Part shown: positions 38,489 through 47,428 of the stretch, piece by piece
Position numbering within the stretch: the stretch's first letter is position 1
How the letters are laid out: each line of letters starts with the position of its first letter
Source: Cellulomonas terrae
GTDB taxonomy: Bacteria > Actinomycetota > Actinomycetes > Actinomycetales > Cellulomonadaceae
Assembly (NCBI RefSeq): GCF_007990265.1
Contig: NZ_BJWH01000009.1
Location: 81,259-145,258, forward strand
Reading direction: 5' to 3'
DNA: 64,000 nt
Notes under the pieces: model-generated
What the model was told of the DNA's origin: nothing
What the model saw: only the letters and a program-made list of their open reading frames with translations
Databases searched by the model: none
Program-made: the position numbers and the translations under genes

Positions 38489-40867
38489 GTGCGTCCTGTC
38501 CTGCCCCTGGTAGCCGTCCTGCTGCTGGCCACGGCCGTCCCGGCCGCTGCCGCGGACGGTCCCGAGCTCGTCCCGAACGGGTCGTTCGACGCCGAGGCCG
38601 CTCCGTGGTGGACGACGCCGGACATGGTCGCGGACACCTCGTCGGGAAGCCTGTGCGTGGACGTGCCGGGTGGGTCGAGCACCGCGTGGTCGTCGATCGT
38701 CGGGGTCGACGGCGTGCCGCTGGTCAAGGGCGAGACGTACCGGTTCGCGTTCACGGCCAGCGGCACGGCCGAGGTGCCGATCCGCGCGCTCGTCCAGATG
38801 AACACCGAGCCGTGGACGTCCACGTCCGAGGTCGGCCCGGTCATGCAGCCGGAGCCGCAGCCGTACGAGGTGGGGTTCACGTCGACGATGGACTGGCCCG
38901 CCGGGCAGGTCGTGTTCCAGGTGGGCGGCGCGGCGGACGACTGGCGGTTCTGCGTAGACGAGGTGTCGGTGCACACCGGTGAGCTGCCCGCGCCGTTCGA
39001 GCAGGAGACCGCGACCCGGGTCCGCGTGAACCAGGTGGGCTACCTGCCGACGGGCCCGAAGCGCGCGTCGCTGGTGACCGAGAAGACGGACCCTCTGCCG
39101 TGGCGGCTGCTCGACACCGACGGCGAGGAGGTCGCGACGGGCACGACGACCCCGCGGGGCGAGGACCGGACGGCCGACGAGAACGTCCACGTGATCACGT
39201 TCGACGAGGTCGACGCGACCGGCGAGGGTTTCACGCTCGTCACGGACGGCGAGACCAGTCACCCGTTCGCGATCTCCGCGGACCTGTACGCGGACCTGGC
39301 GACGGACGCGTTCGGCTACTTCTACCTCGCGCGCAGCGGCATCGAGATCGACGGGGCGCTCGTCGGCGACGAGTACGCGCGCCCGGCGGGGCACCTCGAC
39401 GTGGCGCCGAACACCGGGGACACCGCCGTCGGCTGCCAGGCGCCGCAGCCCTGGTACGCGGGCTGGACGTGCGACGGCACGTTCGACGTCCGCGGCGGCT
39501 GGTACGACGCGGGCGACCACGGCAAGTACGTCGTCAACGGCGGGATCGCGGTGCACCAGCTGCTCGACACGTGGGAGCGGGCGCTCGTGGTGCAGGGCAG
39601 GAAGACGGCCGAGGCCGGTCCGCTCGCCGACGGCACCGCACGGATCCCCGAGGCGGGCAACGGCGTGCCGGACGTCCTCGACGAGGCCCGGTGGGAGCTC
39701 GAGTGGATGCAGCGGATGCAGGTGCCGGCGGGTCAGGAGCACGCCGGGCTGGTCTTCCACAAGGTGCAGGACGACGGCTGGACAGGGCTGCCGCTGGCAC
39801 CCGACGAGGACCCGCAGACCCGTCAGGTGCACCGGCCGTCGACCGCCGCGACGCTCAACCTCGCCGCGGTCGCCGCCAAGGGCGCGCGGCTGTGGGAGCC
39901 GTACGACGAGGAGTTCGCCGCGGGCCTGCTGGAGTCGGCGCGCGTCGCGTGGGCTGCGGCGGTCGAGACCCCCGACCTGTACGCGTCCGCGCTCGACGGC
40001 AACGAGGGCGGTGGGCCGTACGACGACAAGGACGTGTCCGACGAGTTCTACTGGGCGGCCGCCGAGCTCTACCTGACCACCGGTGAGGACGAGTTCGCCG
40101 ACGCGGTGACCGGCTCCCCGGTGCACTCCGCGGACCTCGCCGGTGCGGTCGCGTTCGACTGGCAGCGCACCGCGGCGCTCGGCCGGATGGACCTGGCGCT
40201 GGTGCCGAGCGACCTGACCGACCGCGACGCGGTCCGCGACTCGGTGGTCACGCTCGCCGACTTCGCGCTCTACCAGCAGGGGAAGGCGTTCTTCGGGCAG
40301 CCGTACCAGCCGTCCGACGCGCGGTTCGAGTGGGGCTCCAACGGGATCATCCTGAACAACGCGGTGACCCTCGCGGCGGCCGCGGACCTCACGGGTGACG
40401 AGACGTACCGCACCGCAGCGCTGGAGAGCCTGGACCACGTGCTCGGCCGCAACGCGCTCGACCAGTCCTACGTCACCGGCTACGGCACCCAGTTCTCGCA
40501 GAACCAGCACCACCGGACGTTCGCCGCGCAGCTGGACCCGACCCTCCCGCACCCGCCCGCCGGCACCCTGTCGGGCGGCCCGAACAGCTCGATCCAGGAC
40601 CCCGTCGCGGCGCAGACCTGGCCGCAGGGGTGCGTCGCGCAGCGCTGCTACCTGGACGACATCCAGTCCTGGTCCACCAACGAGATGACGATCAACTGGA
40701 ACTCGTCGCTGACGTGGATGGCGGTGTGGGCGTCCTCCGACGAGGTCGTCGAGAACGGGCCGAAGGTCGTCCTGCCATTCCGGCTCTGGATGGTCGGCGC
40801 CGTCGTCGTGGGCCTGCTCGCACTCACCGCCGTCGGCCTCGTGGTCGTCCGGAGGAGGAGGACGTGA
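38489..40867 (+). CDS. GH9 endoglucanase with CBM4_9, Ig-like domain and C-terminal membrane anchor
   Basis: The 792-residue product has a signal peptide (1-21) and a CBM4_9-type carbohydrate-binding domain (about 25-160, LVPNGSFDAEAAPWW). An N-terminal Ig-like domain follows (about 170-255, RVRVNQVGYLPTGPKRASLV), then the GH9 barrel (about 265-750). The barrel shows the catalytic-base Asp in GGWYDAGDHGKYVVNGG (near 339), the QNQHHRTF His region, and the proton-donor Glu in STNEMTINWNSSL (near 730). GH9 enzymes cut beta-1,4-glucan. Unusually, the chain ends in one membrane helix (about 764-787) and RRRRT, so the enzyme should stay on the cell. GTG 38489 follows gaaggag. The stop overlaps the ABC gene start (TGATG-type). 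Confidence 0.93.
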   Translation: MRPVLPLVAVLLLATAVPAAAADGPELVPNGSFDAEAAPWWTTPDMVADTSSGSLCVDVPGGSSTAWSSIVGVDGVPLVKGETYRFAFTASGTAEVPIRALVQMNTEPWTSTSEVGPVMQPEPQPYEVGFTSTMDWPAGQVVFQVGGAADDWRFCVDEVSVHTGELPAPFEQETATRVRVNQVGYLPTGPKRASLVTEKTDPLPWRLLDTDGEEVATGTTTPRGEDRTADENVHVITFDEVDATGEGFTLVTDGETSHPFAISADLYADLATDAFGYFYLARSGIEIDGALVGDEYARPAGHLDVAPNTGDTAVGCQAPQPWYAGWTCDGTFDVRGGWYDAGDHGKYVVNGGIAVHQLLDTWERALVVQGRKTAEAGPLADGTARIPEAGNGVPDVLDEARWELEWMQRMQVPAGQEHAGLVFHKVQDDGWTGLPLAPDEDPQTRQVHRPSTAATLNLAAVAAKGARLWEPYDEEFAAGLLESARVAWAAAVETPDLYASALDGNEGGGPYDDKDVSDEFYWAAAELYLTTGEDEFADAVTGSPVHSADLAGAVAFDWQRTAALGRMDLALVPSDLTDRDAVRDSVVTLADFALYQQGKAFFGQPYQPSDARFEWGSNGIILNNAVTLAAAADLTGDETYRTAALESLDHVLGRNALDQSYVTGYGTQFSQNQHHRTFAAQLDPTLPHPPAGTLSGGPNSSIQDPVAAQTWPQGCVAQRCYLDDIQSWSTNEMTINWNSSLTWMAVWASSDEVVENGPKVVLPFRLWMVGAVVVGLLALTAVGLVVVRRRRT

Positions 40868-42750
40868 TGCTCGGGTCGTGGTACCGCTCCGCCGTCCTGC
40901 CTCGCCGGGACATCGCCCGGCTGCTGCCCACCGCGGGGTGGGGCCTGGCGATCGGCCTGCTCGTGCTCGACGTCGTGCTCGGGCTGCTGCCGGTTGCCTT
41001 CGTGCTGGCCACGTCCGTGGTCGTCGGGCAGGTTCCCGCGGCCGTCGACGGCGGGACGGGGTCGGCGGCGTGGGGCGACCTGGTGCGGACGTTCGTGCTG
41101 GCGGCGGTCCTGTTCCTCGCGCGGCAGGTGCTCGCCCCTGTCCAGACCGCGCTGGGCGTGCGCGTGCAGCGGCGCGTCGACGGTGCCCTGCGCGACCGGG
41201 CGCTGCGGGTCGCGCTGCGGTCGACGAGCATCGCGCCGATGGAGGACCAGGCCACCCTGGAGGCCCTGACGGAGGCCACCCGGGAGTTCGAGGCCGACTT
41301 CCGTAGCCCGGGGGCGTCGGCGGCGGGTCTGGTGAACCTCGTCGCGCGCTACGTGCAGCTGCTGGGGTTCGCGACGATCGTCGGTGTGGTCGTGTCCTGG
41401 CCGGCCGCGGCGGCGCTGTTCGTCGCGACGATGGTGTTCCGCTACGGGCAGCGCGGCGGGCTGCGCCGGTACTCGGAGGTGTGGAAGGACGTCGTCGGCT
41501 TCCGCCGCCGCTCGGTGTACCTGCGCGAGCTCGCGATGGGGCCCGAGGCCGCCAAGGAGATGCGGGTGTTCGGCCTCGCGGACTGGTTCTCCGACGAGTA
41601 CACCGAGGCGACGCGGAACATGCTCGACCCGGTGGCGGTGCGCCGCCGCCAGATCTACCTGGTGCCGTACCTCGTCTACACCGCGATCGGGCTGGTGATC
41701 AGCGCGTCGGTGCTCGTGACCGTCGCCCGGTCCGCGTCGGCCGGCGAGATCACGCTGACCGCGCTGGCGCTCGGCATCCAGTCGGTGGTCGCCGCGATCG
41801 CGCTCGGCGAGTACTACCCCGAGTCGGACGTCCAGACGCAGTACGGCATGCAGGCCGTCCGGGCGCTCGCCGAGTTCGAGGAGCGGATGACGGCGGCCGA
41901 GTCGCGGCTCCCGCAGACCGGCCCCGGGCTGCCCGTGCCGCCGGACGCTCCGTCGACCGCGCTCCGGTTCGAGGACGTGCGCTTCACGTACCCCGGCAGC
42001 ACCCGGCCGGTCCTCGACGGTCTCGACCTGGACCTGCCCGCCGGCCTGTGCACGGCGGTCGTCGGCGTGAACGGCGCGGGCAAGACCACGCTGGTCAAGC
42101 TGCTCACCCGACTGCACGAGCCCACCGGTGGCCGGCTCACGGTGGACGGCACCGACCTGGCCGACCTCGACGTCGCGGCGTGGCGCCGCCAGGTCAGCGT
42201 GGTCTTCCAGGACTTCGTCCGGTACGAGCTGTCGGCGGCGGACAACATCGCCGTCGGCGCCGTGCACGCCCCGCGGGAGGCGGCCGTGCTGCGCGGTGCG
42301 GCCGAGAAGGCGGGGATCGTCGACGCCGTCGACGCGCTGCCCGATGGCTTCGACACCACCCTGTCGCGCGCGTACGAGGGCGGCGCCGACCTGTCCGGCG
42401 GGCAGTGGCAGCGGATCGCGATCGCCCGGTCGCTGTACGCGCTGGAGGCGGGCGCGCGGTTGCTCGTGCTGGACGAGCCGACGTCCGCGCTCGACGTCCG
42501 GGCGGAGGCCGAGTTCTTCGACCGGTTCGTCGAGCTCACGCGCGGCGTCACGTCGGTGCTCATCTCGCACCGGTTCTCGAGCGTGCGGCGGGCGGACCGG
42601 ATCGTCGTCATCGACGCGGGCCGGGTGGTCGAGCAGGGCACGCACGACGAGCTCGTCGCGGCCGACGGGCACTACGCCCGGCTGTTCCGGCTGCAGGCCG
42701 AACGGTTCGCCGCAGGACTGGACGCCGACGGGAACGAGGTGGACGCATGA
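40867..42750 (+). CDS. ABC exporter half (TMD-NBD), first subunit
   Basis: The 627-residue product has a six-helix exporter domain (about 20-310, LAIGLLVLDVVLGLLPVAFV and others) and a C-terminal ATPase. Walker A is VVGVNGAGKTTLVKLL (about 398-413), the Q-loop VFQDFVRYE, the signature DLSGGQWQRIAIAR, Walker B LLVLDEPTSALD and the switch ISHRFS. All catalytic residues are present. The ATG overlaps the cellulase stop. Paired with the next gene it should form a heterodimer. Cargo is unknown; a role in exporting a product or lipid linked to the cellulase operon is inference from coupling. Confidence 0.9.
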   Translation: MLGSWYRSAVLPRRDIARLLPTAGWGLAIGLLVLDVVLGLLPVAFVLATSVVVGQVPAAVDGGTGSAAWGDLVRTFVLAAVLFLARQVLAPVQTALGVRVQRRVDGALRDRALRVALRSTSIAPMEDQATLEALTEATREFEADFRSPGASAAGLVNLVARYVQLLGFATIVGVVVSWPAAAALFVATMVFRYGQRGGLRRYSEVWKDVVGFRRRSVYLRELAMGPEAAKEMRVFGLADWFSDEYTEATRNMLDPVAVRRRQIYLVPYLVYTAIGLVISASVLVTVARSASAGEITLTALALGIQSVVAAIALGEYYPESDVQTQYGMQAVRALAEFEERMTAAESRLPQTGPGLPVPPDAPSTALRFEDVRFTYPGSTRPVLDGLDLDLPAGLCTAVVGVNGAGKTTLVKLLTRLHEPTGGRLTVDGTDLADLDVAAWRRQVSVVFQDFVRYELSAADNIAVGAVHAPREAAVLRGAAEKAGIVDAVDALPDGFDTTLSRAYEGGADLSGGQWQRIAIARSLYALEAGARLLVLDEPTSALDVRAEAEFFDRFVELTRGVTSVLISHRFSSVRRADRIVVIDAGRVVEQGTHDELVAADGHYARLFRLQAERFAAGLDADGNEVDA

Positions 42751-44534
42751 GGCAGACGGTGCAGGGGAGCTGGGCGCTGTTCCGGCTGGCCGGGAGCATC
42801 AGCCCCGGGAAGCTCGCGCTGTCGTCGGTGCTCATGGTGCTGCAGTCGGTGGCGCTCCCGCTGGCCGCACCGGCGCTCGCGGCCCTGACCGACGCCGCCA
42901 TCGCCGGGGACGCCCGGCGCGCGTCGATCGCGGGCGTGCTCGTCGCGGTGCTCGTCGTCGCGGCGCTCACCGCGGGCCACTTCGCGCACATCTTCTACTT
43001 CGAGCTGGGCGACGAGGCCGTCATGCGCCTGGAGCGCGACCTCATCGCGCTCGCGCACGACTCTCCGGGCATCGAGCACCACGAGCGACCCGAGTACGCC
43101 GACCGGCTGCAGGTGCTGCGCACGGAGCTGAGCCGGTCGGGCTGGGGGTCGATGCAGGCGCTGCTGTCCGCTCTCGGGCTCGGTGTCGCGCTCGTCATCA
43201 CGGGGGTCCTGCTCGCGCAGCTCAACCCGTGGCTCCTCCTCCTGCCGCTCGCCGCGCTGCCCCCGCTGGTCCTCGGCAAGCGCGCGGAGAACGTCCTGGG
43301 TGCCGCCCGCGCGGCTGCCGCCGCCGACAACCGTCGTGCGCGGCACCTGTTCGTCCTGTCGCTCGACGCCGCCGCCGCGAAGGAGCTGCGCACGTGCGGC
43401 CTGGGCGACGAGGTACGGACCCGGCTGCGGACGTCGTGGGACGCGGCGACCGCGATCCTGTGGGCGGGCGAGGTGCGCGCCGACACGCTGCGTGCGGCCG
43501 GGCAGCTGGCGTTCGCGGTCGCGTACGTGGCGGCGACGCTCCTGGTCCTGCGCGACGCGGTGGCCGGGCAGCGGACGGTCGGTGACGTGGTGCTCGTCAT
43601 CACGCTCGCGTCGCAGGTGAACCAGCAGGTCACGGCCGCCGTCACGATCCTCCAGCAGCTCCAGCGGGCGGCCCGGAGCATGACGGACCTGGCGTGGATG
43701 CGGGAGCTGGTGCGGTCGCAGACGGTGCACGGCGCGCAGGTGGCGGCCCCCGACGTGCTGCGCGACGGCATCCGGCTGGACGGCGTCTCGTTCACCTACC
43801 CGGGCACGGACGCGCCTGTCCTGGAGGCGGTCGACCTGGTGCTCCCGGCCGGCACGAGCGTCGCGATCGTCGGCGAGAACGGCGCCGGCAAGACCACCCT
43901 GGTCAAGCTCCTCTGCCGGTTCTACGCCCCGACGACGGGCACGATCACGGTGGACGGCGTCGACCTGCACGACCTCGACCCCGTCGGGTGGCGCGACCGC
44001 ACCGCGGCGGGCTTCCAGGACTTCTGCCGGTTCGAGCTGCTGGCGCGGCAGAACGTCGGCGTCGGGGACCTGCCGCGGATCGACTCGGACGAGGCCGTGC
44101 TGGGCGCCCTGGACCGCGCGCACTCGTCCGACGTCCTGGCGCGTCTCGAGGACGGCCTCGAGACGCAGCTGGGCACCAGCCACGCCGACGGTGCGCAGCT
44201 GTCCGGCGGGCAGTGGCAGAAGCTCGCGCTCGGCCGGGCGATGATGCGCGAGCAGCCGCTGCTCGTGGTGCTCGACGAGCCGACGTCGGCACTCGACGCC
44301 CAGGCCGAGCACGACCTGTACGAGCGGTACGCCGCGCACGCGAAGGCCGTCGGCGCGACGACCGGCGCGGTGACGGTGCTGGTCTCGCACCGGTTCTCGA
44401 CCGTCCGCATGGCCGACCTCATCCTGGTGGTCGCCGACCACCGGATCGTGGAGTCCGGGTCGCACGAGGAGCTGGTGGCTCTCGGGGGCCTGTACGCGGA
44501 GCTGTTCGGGATCCAGGCGGCGGCCTACCTCTGA
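42747..44534 (+). CDS. ABC exporter half (TMD-NBD), second subunit
   Basis: The 595-residue product again has an N-terminal exporter domain (helices at 22-42, 62-80 and further) and a complete ATPase. Walker A is IVGENGAGKTTLVKLL, the Q-loop GFQDFCRFE, the signature QLSGGQWQKLALGR, Walker B LLVVLDEPTSALD and the switch VSHRFS. The two halves are clear paralogues with distinct membrane domains. The ATGA overlap shows coupled translation. Both active sites look competent, so no degenerate site is predicted. Confidence 0.9.
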   Translation: MRQTVQGSWALFRLAGSISPGKLALSSVLMVLQSVALPLAAPALAALTDAAIAGDARRASIAGVLVAVLVVAALTAGHFAHIFYFELGDEAVMRLERDLIALAHDSPGIEHHERPEYADRLQVLRTELSRSGWGSMQALLSALGLGVALVITGVLLAQLNPWLLLLPLAALPPLVLGKRAENVLGAARAAAAADNRRARHLFVLSLDAAAAKELRTCGLGDEVRTRLRTSWDAATAILWAGEVRADTLRAAGQLAFAVAYVAATLLVLRDAVAGQRTVGDVVLVITLASQVNQQVTAAVTILQQLQRAARSMTDLAWMRELVRSQTVHGAQVAAPDVLRDGIRLDGVSFTYPGTDAPVLEAVDLVLPAGTSVAIVGENGAGKTTLVKLLCRFYAPTTGTITVDGVDLHDLDPVGWRDRTAAGFQDFCRFELLARQNVGVGDLPRIDSDEAVLGALDRAHSSDVLARLEDGLETQLGTSHADGAQLSGGQWQKLALGRAMMREQPLLVVLDEPTSALDAQAEHDLYERYAAHAKAVGATTGAVTVLVSHRFSTVRMADLILVVADHRIVESGSHEELVALGGLYAELFGIQAAAYL

Positions 44535-44609
44535 GTGTCGCGTGTGGGTGCCGACGGGCAGACTGGCACCCGCTCGGGAGGTACCGGGCGAAGCGACAGG
44601 GGGATCTTC

Positions 44610-45605
44610 ATGGACCACGGCACGGCACGCGAGACCAAGGCTCAGGCGGTCGACTACGCCCGGGAGCTGTCGGAGCAGGTCATCCGGCCGTCCGACGTCG
44701 CCGACGGCGGTCCCGCGCTGGCCATCGGTCTCGCCCCGCAGCCCGACGGGTCGTACGCGCTCGCGGTCCGGTACCGCCTGGGTCTGCCGTCGGTCCGGAG
44801 CATCGCGCGCAAGGTCGTCGCCGAGATCGGGCGGGACGTCGACGTGCGGCGCACCGGCCGGATCTCCACGCTCGCGGACGACCCGGCCAAGGTCCGTCCC
44901 CGGCCGCCGGTCATCACGGCTCACGCCCTCGGCGAGACGGGCCGCGCGCGTCCGCTGCGCCCGGGGATCTCGATCGCCCACGTCGAGGTCACCGCCGGCA
45001 CGCTCGGTGCGTTCGTGCACAAGGACGGGGTCGTCCACGCGCTGTCCAACTACCACGTCCTGGCGGGGTCGCCGTCGGCGAAGGTCGGCGACACCATCCT
45101 GCAGCCGGGTCCGGCCGACGGCGGTCGCGTCTCGAAGGACAAGGTCGGCACCCTGGCCGCCTGGGAGGAGCTGCGACCGGGGCGGGATGCCACGGTCGAC
45201 TGCGCGATCGCCCTCCTCGACGACCCGGAGGTGGACCCGGAGTACCCCGTCGGCCGGATCACGACGACGGCCGTCGCGCTCGGCGGTGAGCAGGTGGCCA
45301 AGATCGGCCGCACCACGTCGATCACCCGCGGACGCGTGACCGCGATCGAGCTGGACAACGTGGTCGTCGGGTACGGCGAGGAGCTGGGGGAGATCAGCTT
45401 CGACAACCAGATCGAGGTCGAGTCCACGGGGACCGGACCGTTCTCGCGGGGCGGGGACTCGGGCTCGCTGGTCTACCGGGCGGACGGCGTCGCCCTCGGT
45501 CTGCTCTTTGCAGGGTCGGAGTCGGGGGGCGAGAATGGCACCGGGTTGACGTACATCAACCCCATCGATGCCGTTCTGGACGCTCTTGGGGTCACACTGG
45601 TCTGA
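44610..45605 (+). CDS. Trypsin-fold serine protease-like protein
   Basis: The 331-residue cytosolic product (no signal peptide) has an N-terminal alpha/beta module (about 30-95, LAIGLAPQPDGSYALAVRYR then DVDVRRTGRI). A chymotrypsin-like domain follows, with His in LSNYHVLAG, Asp in DCAIALLDD and Ser in GDSGSLVYRADG. The triad order is complete. Similar intracellular trypsin-fold proteins of bacteria and plants (NAL1-like) have few known substrates. ATG 44610 follows acaggggg. The next gene encodes a separate 71-residue protein resembling the N-terminal module, which suggests that the two work together. Confidence 0.85.
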   Translation: MDHGTARETKAQAVDYARELSEQVIRPSDVADGGPALAIGLAPQPDGSYALAVRYRLGLPSVRSIARKVVAEIGRDVDVRRTGRISTLADDPAKVRPRPPVITAHALGETGRARPLRPGISIAHVEVTAGTLGAFVHKDGVVHALSNYHVLAGSPSAKVGDTILQPGPADGGRVSKDKVGTLAAWEELRPGRDATVDCAIALLDDPEVDPEYPVGRITTTAVALGGEQVAKIGRTTSITRGRVTAIELDNVVVGYGEELGEISFDNQIEVESTGTGPFSRGGDSGSLVYRADGVALGLLFAGSESGGENGTGLTYINPIDAVLDALGVTLV

Positions 45606-45663
45606 CGACCGTCGGACCAGCCGCCCCCGCGGCCGCGTCGCGGTCGGCGGAAGGCGGACGACC

Positions 45664-45879
45664 ATGGCGGACCTCGAACAGGCTCGGGCAGCGAAAGAGC
45701 GCCTGCGGATGACCTTGAAGGGTCGTTCCGACGTGCGCGGGATCGGGATCGCCCGGGCCGCCGACGGGTACCAGCTCCAGGTGAACCTGTCCCGCGACTC
45801 CGGCTCGGACCTGCCCGGCGCGGTCGACGGCGTCGACGTCCGGGTCCGCGTGGTCGGGTCGGTCCGCGCGAGCGCCTGA
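45664..45879 (+). CDS. Small protein related to the protease N-terminal module (71 aa)
   Basis: The 71-residue product shows DVRGIGIARAADGYQLQVNL followed by GVDVRVRVVGSVRA. The pattern (IG-I/L-A...DGY-x-L-x-V...DV-x-VR-x-x-G-x-V) matches residues 30-95 of the trypsin-fold protein encoded 58 bp upstream. It may be an inhibitor, substrate mimic or subunit that pairs with the same surface. ATG 45664 follows ggaaggcgga. No named family is recognised. Confidence 0.7.
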   Translation: MADLEQARAAKERLRMTLKGRSDVRGIGIARAADGYQLQVNLSRDSGSDLPGAVDGVDVRVRVVGSVRASA

Positions 45880-45887
45880 CCGGGTCC

Positions 45888-46085
45888 TCACACCTGGTCG
45901 TCGAGGAACAGCTCGTCGACCCGGAGCTCGAAGAGCCGTGCGAGGCGGAACGCCACGGGCAGGCTCGGGTCGAACTTCTGCGTCTCGATCGCGTTCACGG
46001 TCTGGCGGGAGACGCCGATCCGGGCTGCGACGTCCGCCTGCGTCCAGGAGCGTTCCGACCGGAGCTCCGCGATGCGGTTCTTCAT
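45888..46085 (-). CDS. XRE-family transcriptional regulator (65 aa)
   Basis: The 65-residue product is a bare helix-turn-helix: IAELRSERSWTQADVAARIG, VSRQTVNAIETQKFDPSLPV and AFRLARLFELRVDELF. It is the small YozG/XRE type usually encoded with one membrane protein and self-regulated. Its ATG overlaps the stop of the upstream membrane-protein gene by ATGA. Twin operators lie ahead of that gene. Confidence 0.9.
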   Translation of the reverse strand: MKNRIAELRSERSWTQADVAARIGVSRQTVNAIETQKFDPSLPVAFRLARLFELRVDELFLDDQV

Positions 46086-46498
46086 CGGTACCGGATCTTC
46101 CCCGCGGCGAACGCGACCACGAAGACGACACCCATGAACACCGGCAGGAGCGTCGCGACGTCCACGTCGCCCACGAGGCCGGCGCGCTCCGCGACGACGT
46201 AGCCGAACCCGGCGACCCAGCCCGCCCCGAGGGTGATGGCGAGCGCGTCGAGCATGATCTTGCGCTGGAGCTCGTCGACCGCGCGCAGGAGGCGCGTGAA
46301 CGCGACGATCCAGAGGACCCCGGCGACGACGTTGGCCACGACGGCCGCCCACGTCGCGACCTGGCGCGTGTCGCCCCAGAGCTCGGGGCCGAATCGGGCG
46401 AGCGCGAGGGTCCCCACCCAGAGGAGTCCCGCTGCCACGAACACCCCCGTCGCCCTCATCTCGGCGCGGTAGGCGTCCGTCTCCTGTGATGCCTGCAT
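46082..46498 (-). CDS. Four-helix membrane protein paired with the XRE regulator
   Basis: The 138-residue product has four helices, for example ATGVFVAAGLLWVGTLALAR, VATWAAVVANVVAGVLWIVA, IMLDALAITLGAGWVAGFGY and LLPVFMGVVFVVAFAAG. A conserved DELQRKIMLDALA stretch precedes the third helix. This DELQRxI...A element occurs in a widespread family of small membrane proteins always paired with YozG-like regulators. Function unknown. Confidence 0.85.
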   Translation of the reverse strand: MQASQETDAYRAEMRATGVFVAAGLLWVGTLALARFGPELWGDTRQVATWAAVVANVVAGVLWIVAFTRLLRAVDELQRKIMLDALAITLGAGWVAGFGYVVAERAGLVGDVDVATLLPVFMGVVFVVAFAAGKIRYR

Positions 46499-46520
46499 GG
46501 GTCCGTCCTCCCGATCGCGA

Positions 46521-46581
46521 GTCAAGTTCACTTGACACGGTAAGCGAGCCCGCCGAGTGAAGTCAAGTTCACTTGACACGG
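46521..46581. promoter_or_regulatory. Two identical palindromic operators (XRE target)
   Basis: GTCAAGTTCACTTGACACGG occurs at 46521-46540 and again, identical over 20 bases, at 46562-46581. Each contains the inverted repeat GTCAAGT-TC-ACTTGAC. The copies are 41 bp apart (about four helical turns), just upstream of the membrane-protein gene start at 46498. They are the likely binding sites of the 65-residue XRE repressor. Confidence 0.85.
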
Positions 46582-46591
46582 CATCGTGGTG

Positions 46592-46603
46592 TAGGCGTAC
46601 CTA
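46592..46603. promoter_or_regulatory. DtxR/IdeR-like iron box before heme oxygenase
   Basis: TAGG-CGTA-CCTA followed by ACCTT resembles the right and central part of the DtxR/IdeR consensus (TTAGGTTAGGCTAACCTAA). It lies 51 bp upstream of the heme oxygenase GTG. A second small inverted repeat CTGAC-AATCC-GTCAG is at 46624-46638. Iron repression is expected for this gene in actinobacteria. Confidence 0.5.
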
Positions 46604-46653
46604 ACCTTCTCGGCTAGTGTTTCCTGACAATCCGTCAGCACCGAGGAGCCCCT

Positions 46654-47295
46654 GTGACCGCCGGCACCGTCCTGTCCCCGCTCTCGGTCGCGCTCCGCGA
46701 GGGGACCCGGGACGAGCACGAGACGGCGGAGCGCTCCGGGTTCGTCGAGCTGCTGCTGTCCGGTCGGCTCGACCGCGCCGCGTACGCCGACCTCGCCGCC
46801 CAGCAGCTGGTGGTCTACACCGCGCTGGAGGCTGCCGGGTCCCGGCTCGAGGACGACGGCAACCTCGTCTTCAGCGAGCTCGTCCGCGTGCCGGCGATCG
46901 AGCAGGACCTCGCCCACCTGTACGGCGCGCACTGGCGGGCCGAGATCCGGGTGCTCCCCGCCACGCAGGTCTACGCCGACCGCCTCGCGCAGGCGGCCGT
47001 CTCGCTGCCCCGGTACGCCGCGCACGCCTACACGCGCTACCTCGGCGACCTGTCGGGCGGCCAGATCATCAAGCGGATGCTGCAGCGCCACTACGGCTTC
47101 GTCTCCGACGGCATCGCCTTCTACGACTTCCCGCAGATCCACAAGCTCAAGCCGTTCAAGGACGTCTACCGGGAGCGGCTCGACGCCCTGCCCCTCGACG
47201 ACGAGGCCCGCGCGGTCGTCGTCGAGGAGGCGCGGCTCGCGTTCCGGCTCAACGCGGACGTCTTCGGCGAGCTCGGGGCGGCGCACGTCCGATGA
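46654..47295 (+). CDS. Heme oxygenase
   Basis: Opens heme to biliverdin, CO and iron, using reductant and O2, mainly to obtain iron. The 213-residue product matches the HmuO/HO-1 family length. The proximal His22 is in RDEHETAE, and the distal helix reads YLGDLSGGQIIKR with the flexible GDLSGG turn. FYDFPQIHKLKPFKDVYR and AFRLNADVFGEL are further family segments. GTG 46654 follows caccgaggagc. The gene stands alone; the upstream DtxR-like box suggests iron control. Confidence 0.93.
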   Translation: MTAGTVLSPLSVALREGTRDEHETAERSGFVELLLSGRLDRAAYADLAAQQLVVYTALEAAGSRLEDDGNLVFSELVRVPAIEQDLAHLYGAHWRAEIRVLPATQVYADRLAQAAVSLPRYAAHAYTRYLGDLSGGQIIKRMLQRHYGFVSDGIAFYDFPQIHKLKPFKDVYRERLDALPLDDEARAVVVEEARLAFRLNADVFGELGAAHVR

Positions 47296-47428
47296 GCGTG
47301 GTGGCGCGGGTGAAATCTGCGCCCGGCGTGGGAACCTGACAGACACGCAAGCGCTTCCGCTACGCCAGGACGGGTGATCTCATGGACCTCTCATCCGTCT
47401 GCGTCGCTGCATCCGGGATCGAGGGTCG

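Noticed and set aside
41481..42746. Upstream extension of the second ABC gene
   Set aside because: This part is a frame shadow of the first ABC gene; the real start is ATG 42747 with ATGA overlap and a proper membrane helix.
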